Positions 54,700 to 64,000 of a stretch of 64,000 nt of DNA are shown here, piece after piece. The DNA is from Vandiemenella viatica (Eukaryota > Arthropoda > Insecta > Orthoptera > Morabidae): positions 27,309,112-27,373,111 of the forward strand of contig JARYHS010013630.1 of the NCBI GenBank assembly GCA_031002005.1, given 5' to 3'. Both the position numbers and the translations under genes were made by a program. The stretch's first letter is position 1, and each line of letters begins with the position of its first letter. The notes beneath the pieces are model-generated. The model had not been told where the DNA came from. It made no database searches and was given only the letters and a program-made list of their open reading frames with translations.

Positions 54700-55450
54700 T
54701 CTTCTGCAGATGAAAGAGTGAATGTATTTCACTCAGATGCTGCTCCCTATATGATCAAGGCAGCCAAAGCCCTCCAAGATTCATGACGTGCTTTGCTCAC
54801 GGAGTACAACTAATCGCTGAAGAAGTGAGATCGACGATTGGGATAAATAAATTTCAGCAACAAAGAAAGTGGTTTTTTTAAGGAACCTTCTCGTAATAAT
54901 GCCTATAAAGAAAAATTTCCAGATATGCCTTTCCTCCCGTACCAGTGGTAACTCGATAGGCAATCTGTACTGCCTTACAATTAAAGTTTTGAGGCCATTA
55001 AAAATGTAAACGACTTCGGTAGAGCAGAGGCTATGGCAGTTTGTCAATAAAATGAAGCATTCAACGGTTCTAATACATACATAGCTGTGATAAGCACTCA
55101 TTTTTCATACACACCTACGAGTATCAAAAGGTTGAAACTCAACTTTTGGCGTTGACTGAATCTATTCAGCAAATGAATAAAATCCACCAAATTAACTTCG
55201 CATTACCAGAGGTATTCCCGTGAAAACTTAAAGTTAAGTTTGAAAATATTTTTAAAAACAACCCAGGCTTTGAACCTTTGTGTCAAATTGAGTTTTTTTA
55301 ATGGGACAGGTGAACTTTTTTCAGAAACAATAACTGCCTAGTTACCTCAGTGAATGTCATCCATTTTAAAAAAAAAATATTTTGAGAGATCGAAGGAACA
55401 ATCATACTACTGAACATTTGAAACAGTACCTGATTCTTAAAGTTTGCAAA
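54700..55450 (+). pseudogene. hAT-family (CGGBP1-like) transposase remnant
   Basis: Across many frameshifts the order of a CGGBP1-type hAT protein can be followed: VNVFHSDAAPYMIKAAKALQ (54723), TCFAHGVQLIAEEVRST (54784), RNNAYKEKFPDMPFLP (54892), IKNVNDFGRAEA (55000), NNPGFEPLCQI (55258), TTEHLKQYLIL (55410). The N-terminal zinc finger and the SCDVERSFS block were not found. Old and heavily decayed; no TIRs seen. Confidence 0.65.
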
Positions 55451-56471
55451 AGTAAACAAATGTTAAATAATTGTTAATTATCAATTGTATCAATATTTTA
55501 TTCAGCTACTCACTAGTTGTGTGCTGATTTCGAAATTAAATGCTGAATAATTTGACATTTTCCATGCATATTTTAAGCATTTTTCATGTATATTTCTAGC
55601 ACTATGTTGCATATAATTCGATCTCTACTCATCACTGTCCAATAAACTAAGGATTTTGAAACCACTCCATGTCGCCAACCTAATGTCTCCTGCTCAACTG
55701 TGTTCCTTGTCATAAGCTATACCAGAATATTTATACATCAGGTATTCTTTCTGGGGGGAGTTCCTGCTACCTGACGAGTGTAGTGCTTGATGATGGCCAG
55801 GGTACGAGCAGTTGCACAATCAGAGCACAGCAGCTGTGCTGCTGCGTCAGCAACACACCATGTGGTTTTTTTATCTATCGACGTAGGCAGTGCGTCACAC
55901 CAACCTGCCAATTCCCGTTCCGCCGCGCCGGTTTAAACGTTCCTCCAGTGTCCCACAACATATCCAAGGTCTGACCCTTCGACTTTTGAGGAACCAAAGA
56001 TTCGAAATTACGAATAAGGATAAGTTGATTAATCAACATCTTTGTAAAAGGCAATTTAATACTGCATGTGTGGTGGAATATTAGTTTGTGTGTTTCCTAC
56101 GATGTTAATATAGAATTTGCTTGAAAAACAATGAGCTGATCTAAAAGTGAAACAGTACCCACATAATAAAGGTCGGTAGAGTCGGGCACTTCCAGAATTT
56201 TCAGCACAAGTAGGATTGACCTGTCACTCCCTCCCCCATTTCTTGCTCTAGTTGCATTCGAAATAGTTTGGCTATGACGGTTTCTTAAGAAATCTTCTAA
56301 TCAATTAGTATCCCTAATGTTGATTTAATATACAAAATTATTCTCACTGAAAACCTTAATTCATTCCAGCATGTTTACGTGAAGCCCATGGCCAGAAACA
56401 TCTAGGTTCTAGCTAAATAAGACTGGTTTATGTTCTAAACCACTTTATGGCGAATCGTCAGCGAAAGAAAG

Positions 56472-56529
<58 letters not shown>

Positions 56530-56609
56530 CGTGTATTCCATTATATGGAAGGCTATCCTGGATGAGAAGGCAGGGTGGAGCTAATTAGCATGGTTGTATT
56601 GTATGTGAG
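55451..56609. other. Unassigned stretch
   Basis: Nothing recognised except the long CA repeat at 56472-56525. Confidence 0.4.
56472..56525. repeat. CA dinucleotide microsatellite, 27 units
   Basis: Uninterrupted CA run, the longest in the window. Confidence 0.97.
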
Positions 56610-56906
56610 CAGGCCCGCCGCTAGCTGTTAGAGCGCCCGCGAGCAATACCGATTATGGTGCCCCCTATCTAACTACAGCCAGTGGTGGATCTAGGAATTT
56701 TCCGAACCTGGTCAAAAGAATGTGAGATTGCCGCTCCTTCAAACATTAATTGCCGCCCCCATTGTAATAGGCTGCAAATTTCGTCGCGGCGACAATGGAA
56801 TGACAACTATCCCGGGGCGGCGACTGTCGATCACTCGATTTGCCGCCCCCTCGACCTGCCGCCCGCGTGCGGTGCACGCCTTGCACGCCCGCTTACGGCG
56901 GCCCTG
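56610..56906. mobile_element. hAT-type MITE, 297 bp
   Basis: Left end CAGGCCCGCCGCTAGC and right end (reverse complement) CAGGGCCGCCGTAAGC are inverted repeats. TATGTGAG (56602-56609) and TATGTGCG (56907-56914) match in 7 of 8 bases. Interior rich in GCCGCCCCC; non-coding. Similar in type to the outer element at 39199. Confidence 0.75.
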
Positions 56907-56914
56907 TATGTGCG

Positions 56915-58582
56915 TTGTGTGTAAATTAACATTATTACTAGTTGCCTTTTTTATTTATATTCAGTCGGTGTAGATGTTTTCTTGCACTCTCTGTCCAGAG
57001 ATATCGCTGTCACAGTAATCTAAGAAGTATGTGAATCACACCATTTTAAAGGTTATCAGCGTTAATTAAGTGCCATAACACTGCGTTCAACCGGTCACTT
57101 TTGACAGGCTTAAGAGTCAGTAATAGTAAAAGCAGTAATAGCTTTCACAACAATAGTATTAATATTGATAACAGTTAATTACAGGAACTGTAGACGGATG
57201 GAATGCCTTCAGAACTTAAAGGAGTCGTGGTCGATAGTAAATTAACTGAAGATATTGGAGTTCTTCACTGTATAAAAGGGCGTGGTGTCATTGGAACTTC
57301 CGGCCATGAGCTATAACGGCACCATCTCGCGTATCGCGCGAATTTTGCGAGAATACACATGCAGATTAATATCGTGCAAATTTCCGTCTACGCACGCTCG
57401 AACTCTCTCGGTTATTCCTGTGACCGGTCCTTTCTACTGTGTTGAGCTGTGACCGCTTGAGCTTCCACAGGCTCGGGGGACAAGGAAGGCTCTACAATGC
57501 AGAAATAGTGCAGTGCGGTCCTCCCGCGTGTAGCACAGCAAAGGCAGGGGCACTCGCGAAACTGCAGTATATTAATTACTGCTATCAATATTTCGTGTAT
57601 TTTCTATTAATTGAGCAGCCGTAGACATGATGTGTACGTGTTTGATAAACATGTGTAACGGAAGTACTAAAAACCGTAAGAACATATTGTAACAAAAACT
57701 AACATAAATAAGTTGTTCAAAGTTACCGACATGGATGAAGTATACCACGAATCCGCATTTAGTGCATTATGATTTATACGGAGGTTTCAAATACATATAA
57801 TGTTTTGTTAGGATTTATATTAATGTACAACACTGAACACACTTTAATGACATAACTGATCTCTCTCTCTCATACGTGATTGTAAATAACCAAAAGAGAG
57901 AAAAATTGTTCCGCTTTTCTGAAACTATAAAACCAGCTCTGTTGAAAAGCGCTCGCTTGCAGCGCCTATACCGTAACAGCTACACATAAAATCTTCCCAG
58001 TTTCTTTAAACAAATAGAGCGTACTTTTTTTTCTCTGAATTTCCACCTGGTAAGCAGATTGTCATCACCAAAGGATACATAATCTTGAACCTCGTCCGTC
58101 TTGTCTCTGGTAACATCCTTTCGCTTGTATTTGAGAACTTTAAGTTTCTGTTTTACATTTGGAGGACAAGAAATGTTTTCTTCAAGGTTGATTTAAATTG
58201 GAAGCCGCAGCCCAATCTATACATAAACAAAATACACAGTTAAAACAGAACCAAAATATCAGTATACATCGTTCCAACGTGGTTATTTACAGTTCTTTCC
58301 TACGCAGAGATCTTGTTTGGATGGCGGCACAGTCATTAGAAAAATGTTGAAATGTGGTCCAGTCTACAGATTTTCATCCACTTTGAGTAATGCCCGGTCC
58401 TCAGGTATTCGAATTTTCTGAAGGTAAACTTAAACAATCTTATAAAATGATACAACAAAACATAGAAAATAATAAGTAGAATTTTCCAGTTCCTTCATTC
58501 TCTGACAATGTCGGGTCTTTAGCAGTTTTAAGACTGCGATGCAATTCGTATCGAGCTAGTACCAGCGTGGCTTCGTGAATAA
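56915..58582. other. Unassigned stretch
   Basis: TATAAAAGGGCG at 57270 has TATA-box form, but no gene follows that I can support. Nothing else recognised. Confidence 0.35.
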
Positions 58583-58897
58583 GGGAGCGTCCATTAACTA
58601 CGTGTGGTGCTTCTTTGGAAATCTGGAGCCCTCTCCCTATGGTGAGGTGGGATCTCGTGGGGGACACCCCGCCCCCTCCTCTGCTGACAACCTCGCAATT
58701 TTGGTTCGGGAGACTTTTTAGCTCTCATGTTTTTCAAGGGCTGTGAGACTTCCCCTCCCCCCCCCCCCCACCTAACGTTGGGACTTATTTTTTATTTTTA
58801 GCTCTACTGTTCAAGGAATTAAAAACACGAGTGAGATTTCTGTCGATCCTCCTCCCCCCCCCATTTTACCTCGCGTAATTAATGCACGCTCCTTAAC
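58583..58897. mobile_element. GC-tract MITE (family M1), copy C
   Basis: GGGAGCGTCCATTAACTACG at the left and (reverse complement) AGGAGCGTGCATTAATTACG at the right; TAA flanks both sides. Interior phrases GGTGAGGTGGGATCTCG and GAGATTTCTGTCGATCC are shared with copy D. C-runs lie on the plus strand. Confidence 0.75.
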
Positions 58898-59337
58898 AGA
58901 CCGAGCCTACTGTCAGGCTCGAGCTTACGTCCTGGCTCGGTCGTCTGTACATGTGTATATTTCCGGAATTTGATGCGGCAGAGGTCGCGCTGGCAGCGAT
59001 AAACCGAGAATGCCTAGACACCCTTTGCACGACTCTAATACAGACACTACTCAGGTAATCTGAGTTATAGAGTCATACACTTCCATAACGACCCACCGTT
59101 AACATGAAGACGGTCAAATTCGGCAATCGATTGGATGATTTATATAAAAATATGCCTATTCAGCAGTTTCTGAAGTACAAGTTTCTTATGAGTCTTATTT
59201 AAAGAGGAAAAAATAGGTTTACTAACTTCGCGTCTCAGCTGAAACACTACGTAACATCGGCAGTATTCCGTTCTTTAGTTTTTTTTTTATCATTTTTACG
59301 AAATAAAAAATTTCGCGAGTTGCCTTTATGAGCAGTT
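58898..59337. other. Unassigned stretch
   Basis: 58910-58945 contains inverted ACCGAGCC/GGCTCGGT, a local palindrome. Nothing else recognised. Confidence 0.35.
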
Positions 59338-59582
59338 TTCTTTTTTACTTATCGTTTTACGCCTCGTCGACTTAAGAGGTCATTAGATGCGGGATGGGAC
59401 TGGGGACAAGGAACTGCAAGGAACTCGGCCATGGCCCTTTTGAAGGAAGCATCCCGGCATTCACTTGGAGTGATTTGGGGAAACCAAGGAAAACCCAAAT
59501 CTCGGTGCCCGGACGGGCATTCGAACCACCATCCTCCCGAATGCGAGGGAAGAGCGTTAACCGCTCACCCACCACGCTCGGT
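59338..59582 (-). repeat. SINE S1, copy 16, near consensus
   Basis: Tail CGTTTTACGCCTCGTCGAC, body GACTGGGGACAAGGAACTG and GAAGGAAGCATCCCGGCATT, head TAACCGCTCACCCACCACGC. One substitution in the B box. Confidence 0.9.
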
Positions 59583-60944
59583 CGAGCAGTTTACACAGCA
59601 TTCGCAGAGCGTTTTAAGGCGCTCCACATTACATTTCTTTTCCAACTTTAAAGGCCAAGAAACACAGTCTACAAAAATGTTGATATGTAGTGATAGGCCA
59701 AAAAGCGTTGCAATATGATGAAATTCTGAAGACCGCTGAACGATTTTCTGACGGTATCTTTGCAGCACTTTAATCGTTGATATTTGCTCTAATTTTATAA
59801 ATCTCTTGCAACCGTAGTGAAAGTGTTTGATGTTACTTTAGTAGCTTAAGGCTTGCAGACAAATTACTTCTACACACTAATGAAGTCAAAGTATAGTTAC
59901 GTTGTTTATTTTACCGCAGACATGCTCAAACTTCCGGCCTGTGGTTCCCACGGAGCCTTTCCGGTTACATACTTACAAGCACTTCTTTCACAGAGCTTCA
60001 GGGTCTCTCGGGTCGTTGCTTCCCCAACTATCTGCCATGTACTTCTAATGCGAATAATTTAAAAGTTCGCAGTCTCGAAGTAATTTCAAAAAATTATTTG
60101 TATCGCACACAGCTATCAAGCCGAGAGTTATTCCACTTGAAAATTATCGCAAGGATTAAGTTCAAAGTACTCGCAGGTAAAGGAGTGGCGTTATCCACTA
60201 GCCAAGACGATAGGAAAGGGTCTCCGCTGTCGAAACACGAGAAGATCGTTCGGTCTTCTATGGACGACGATCTTCATGTGCCCACTTCTGAAACCAGTAT
60301 TAACGTTTTCAAAGTTCACAATGACTCGCCTGTACACAGCAGGGAAGACCACGCACAACCAAACAATCTTTGGCACATATTTACATTGAAGTTGGAAGGC
60401 AATTAACTTAAAAACAATTCTTTGTGGTCATTGCTTATAATATATTATCATATTATCACGGAAAAGGGGGGGGGGGTAGCAATGCTTACAGGCAAGTTCA
60501 AATCCAGACCGAGATTAACCAACAAATATGAGGAAGGTAGTACTCAATGCTTAATATACACTCCACGTAGTTTCATTTTATGAACAAACCAACAGACTGA
60601 ACTCTCCAACAGTTCAGATGAAACATTTCGGATGGTAACTAACAATCATGAGGGATATTCACAAGTTACAGCCAAGCCGACTTTGTTTAGAGTTTTCAAC
60701 AACTCTTCACGTATTCATAGCTTTCTACGTCACGTTCGTACGAACTGCAGTGAAGGAAATTTCACTGTGACGATGCTATTTTAGCATCAGACCGTCTATT
60801 CTCTAACATTTTTAGATGACAAACACAATTTGTTTGAATGCAAATCTGTTGTTCTTTAAACGAAATCAATAGCCAATTTCTTAAAAAAAGAAATGTTGCA
60901 GTTATAATCAAATTTTATAACGATTAATTGGACGAAGTACTTCG

Positions 60945-60945
<1 letters not shown>

Positions 60946-60985
<40 letters not shown>

Positions 60986-60996
60986 GTATGTGTGTA
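60946..60996. repeat. GT dinucleotide microsatellite
   Basis: About 22 GT units with two interruptions near the right end. Confidence 0.95.
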
Positions 60997-61388
60997 TTAC
61001 TAATCCCAAATCTCGCTGCGCGTTTCAGGTACAATTTAGAAATTTCGTTTTCAAATAAGTGACATAACGTCACAAAACTGTTTACTTAACATGCTGACGA
61101 ATTTTCATCGATTGCCTTCAGGTTTTACTCTTTACACGACCACATTTAATCTACACAACAGTTCAAAACATGCATCACCTTGTAGCAGAACAAAACAAAT
61201 TATTCATTCGTTGGCTCGGAATCTCCAATCTCTTCCAATGATTTCTCCAAAAGATCCAAGCTTTGCGTATTTTTTAATCACTTTCCCCCACACCATAGCC
61301 TCTAGCACTCTTGGAAGCCGGAACAAAACTACTTCCGTAGTACCAAACTTACCGCTCCTGGTCTCGGAATTCAGTTATCGTATTATTT

Positions 61389-61450
61389 ATTTTTTAGGTA
61401 ACATTTTTTTTAGGTAACATTTATTTTTTAGGTAACATTTATTTTTTAGA
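61389..61450. repeat. 20-bp tandem repeat, three copies
   Basis: TTTTTTAGGTAACATTTAT-like unit repeated three times. Confidence 0.85.
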
Positions 61451-61864
61451 ATTCAGAGGTTTATAATGTGGAACTAATTTCGATAAGCCTTCTGCCATAA
61501 GCTAAAAATTTCAGGTTCGTGTATTTCATTTTTAGGTGGTGACACAGAATAGCTACCTTTAAAGAGAGCAGCGTATTGCGTGGGCCAACTTGACCGATAT
61601 GCCAACAGTCCCAAAATAAAACGCACCAGCCACCGCGCTTCACCTTTCGAAATATTTTAGTCTAGCGTACCATGGTCCAGTGATGGACACGCGAAGATCA
61701 CTTCCGTCTCTATACAACATCGGAATTCTTTTTTACTTCTCGTGCATCTGTCGTAATTTAGGGTGTTACGTTAACTGACCTAAAAAAGACGTAATTTGAC
61801 AGAAGTATTACTTTTGCACCCGATTGTCAGATTCACGCGTAACCAAAGGGAAAATTATCCACTG

Positions 61865-62092
61865 AGCCTGGCGGGTGAGCGGTAGGTAATGCTCTGGCCT
61901 CGCAATCGGGTGGACGCGGGGTCGAATCCCCATCAGACACTCCAGATTTCAGTTTCCCAAGATTTCCAGGAAAATGCCGGGATGGCTACATCAAAGGGCA
62001 AAGGCTGAATTCCTTCCTTTCCCGATTCTAAATCATCTCGACGAACCAGGCCAGGAAAAAACCGCCGCATCAGCGAAAAAAAAAAAACGATC
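61865..62092 (+). repeat. SINE S1, copy 17, the only plus-strand copy
   Basis: Read directly: GAGCCTGGCGGGTGAGCGGT (A box), GGGGTCGAATCCCC (B box), body GCCGGGATGGCTAC, ATTCCTTCCTTTCCCG, TCATCTCGACGA, then GAAAAAAAAAAAAC tail (62079-62091). It confirms the transcriptional direction of the family. Confidence 0.85.
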
Positions 62093-63327
62093 CTGTACCA
62101 TATACTCATCCCTGTTCCAAGAACAGTAAATGACATCTAAATACGAAGTACCAAGGCACTGAACGTCGCAATGAATTTGCGAACTGTTTAACCTTCAAAC
62201 AAAAATGTGTTACTCCGATTGCATTTAGATTTATCATTGGCATTCGGTACCAAGACCATACAGTCAAAACAAGGTTAACAAATATTGTACACATTATTTT
62301 AGAAAATTAAAAAATTAATACACATAAAAAATTAAACACTGATAATATTTAGACATTATTAACCTAACTGGCAGCAGAGATAACTCTGTACTATTATCAT
62401 TCACTTTATTAACATTTGAGACTGGTTTAGTTTAGTTAAGAAGATGGGAAAAAAGGGCAGTTTCTTTGCGAACGTCAATATTACGAAAACAAAGTGAACT
62501 TAAAAAGTATAGTGTTTCTTACTCTCTCTCTCTTAGTCCGTACTCACTGGACTAGTCAAACAACTGACTGCAGTGAACGAAAACAAAACTGTTCCTAATC
62601 CTATGTGGCCGCTGATCCCACCTTCTCGCCTCCCGCGCCGCCACCGCGGCAAAGAATGTCAATGCCCGCAAGTCTACCTTGCACATCATTTGATTTCTCT
62701 ATCGGTAGGGATAGTCTCAATACAAAGAAAATACGTCTTTTTTTTTAAAAAAAAAATCACTGACTTTTTACGGACCTAGCGGGTCGCCATAGCTTTTTTT
62801 TTTTTACTGGCATGGGGGATCGCCAAATATTTTTACTTATATAGGGGTCGCGTATTCAAAAGATTTAAAAACACTGCTATAGAGCAATAATTCAAATTTT
62901 CGGTTGAAACATCTGCCTATTAAAGTGTTTCCTGTCTTTCGTGCTCAATGTTACAAATACGAAGCATGTTAAGCCTGGATGTCGAGGTAATCGTTAAACT
63001 CAGCCGGGGGAGGTTTTCCTTAAAACAGAGCTTTATGGCTGCTGGAAAGATGAAAAGCAGCCGGATCTGTGACAAACAACAGCACAGGCCACCTGCAGGG
63101 GGACAACCGACAGGGTTGGTTTGTTTGTTTGTTTGTTTGCGCACGACATGAAACGAGCCGGCTGCCGGTTGAACGTCTGTCTCTATCACAATTTGAACGC
63201 GCCATACTAATTTCGACCTTAGCAGTGCGGCAGAAACAAGGTAAACGGGGACATTTGAAATCCATACCAAGATTTCAAAACTGCGACAAAAGTATAAGCT
63301 ATGTATTGCTATTTTCACATTTGTTTT
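62093..63327. other. Unassigned stretch
   Basis: 62763-62875 (GGGTCGCCATAG, GGGGGATCGCC, GGGGTCGCGTATTC, AACACTG) looks like one hAT-type end, but no partner terminus was found. A GTTT repeat lies at 63115-63139. No gene recognised. Confidence 0.35.
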
Positions 63328-63540
63328 TTCTTAATGCTTTATGCCTCAGTATCATTAGAGGCGGGGGATGACTGGAGATAAGGGATAGAAAGAAATTTGA
63401 ACATGATCCTTTGAAGAAACCATCCGCGCACTCGCTTGGAGTGATTTCTAGAAGCCATGGAAAATTGAAATCGGGAGAGCCGGACGCATGTTTGAATATG
63501 CGTCCTCCCGTGCCGTGTCAATCACTCACTAGGCTCGCTT
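63328..63540 (-). repeat. SINE S1, copy 18
   Basis: Diverged: TTAATGCTTTATGCCTCAG tail, GATAAGGGATAGAAAGAAATT body, CGTCCTCCCGTGCCG and TCACTCACTAGGCTCGC head; the B box is lost. Confidence 0.7.
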
Positions 63541-64000
63541 TATATTCTGAAGGAAATCAATACCGATTTCACAGAATCGTTTATTAAATAGTGACGATAT
63601 CGTTAGTGAAAGGCCGAGAATGGAAAGTTCACCGCATTAACCATGCTTTACCTCATTCACGCGTATTTTGGACAATATTTGCATGGCCTTAATACGAGAA
63701 AGAACAAGACTCCGTTTTTCTTAAAGAGTGCAGTATTTTGAACGGATGAAGCGAAAGTTGCCAGCCTCTCTAGTATCCGCATATATTAGCAAAGCTTATG
63801 ACCTCGTTTCTACCAACTATAATCACAATACACGTTTCGCTATTAACGGTTACTGTTAAAACTACGACGCAGGTAAAATTTCGATGTTTAAAAATCTCAA
63901 TTACGCACATTTATTATGAAATAAGTCCGTCTGAGCCTGAACTACCAGTACTTTACCCCCATCAAAGTATGGGCTAAAGGAGACAGGGCGGCAAACACAT
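63541..64000. other. Unassigned stretch to window end
   Basis: Nothing recognised. Confidence 0.4.

Larger units (their letters stand above)
59583..61864. other. Unassigned stretch
   Basis: No gene recognised; a 102-codon frame at 60098-60406 has no domain I know. It contains the GT repeat and the short tandem repeat listed separately. Confidence 0.4.

Noticed and set aside
57262..57290. TATA-box promoter at 57270
   Set aside because: The motif is good but isolated; no coding sequence or initiator context follows.
33133..62880. One hAT element joining the TAGTG end at 33133 to the CACTG end at 62872
   Set aside because: 30 kb apart, flanks only loosely similar (GTTTAGAG against CTATAGAG), and many unrelated elements between; coincidence is likelier.

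Overview
The window looks like TE-rich, gene-poor nuclear DNA of an animal, most likely an insect. Reasons: AT-rich intergenic sequence with CA/GT microsatellites, no operons or spaced bacterial genes, tRNA-derived SINEs, non-LTR retrotransposons with APE endonuclease, and hAT, mariner-type, PIF/Harbinger-like and Helitron-like DNA elements. No host gene could be supported; every protein-like stretch I recognise belongs to a mobile element and nearly all are broken. A large polyneopteran-type genome (stick insect or orthopteran) would fit, but that is inference.

Layout. 0-10 kb: a SINE, a frameshifted RTE-like LINE fragment (2.4-3.2 kb), a 368-bp higher-order satellite (3.7-5.5 kb), a Helitron-like 3' part ending in CTAG-T (to 6.3 kb), LINE 3' debris and a G-rich MITE. 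10-24 kb: SINEs (one nested in another), a hAT-like remnant abutting a mariner with perfect inverted repeats but no catalytic core (12.8-13.5 kb), a second Helitron-like copy, convergent LINE tails and a 957-bp hAT-like element (18.9-19.9 kb). 24-39 kb: a long featureless stretch, a hAT with a BED-type zinc-finger remnant (27.9-28.8 kb), a nearly intact DD41D Tc1/mariner-superfamily element (30.6-31.9 kb), a direct repeat pair, and a MITE carrying a fold-back insertion with two inverted hammerhead-ribozyme motifs (36.5-37.3 kb).

39.2-46.4 kb is a four-level nest: an outer hAT-type element (8-bp duplication CTTTCAAG) holds an inner hAT with a transposase C-terminus, which holds a 6-kb I-group LINE (gag-like ORF1, endonuclease-RT-RNase H ORF2), whose RT is split by a head-to-tail dimer of a 154-bp hAT-type MITE. 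47-64 kb: a PIF/Harbinger-like element with TTA duplications, decayed Tc1-like and hAT transposases, LINE fragments, a 44-bp-arm hairpin, two more MITEs, another hAT MITE and the only forward-oriented SINE.

One tRNA-derived SINE family (18 recognisable copies, 17 on the minus strand) runs through the whole window and helps date events. All calls are by eye: inverted repeats, target-site duplications and protein motifs were read directly; family names rest on general knowledge of these superfamilies.
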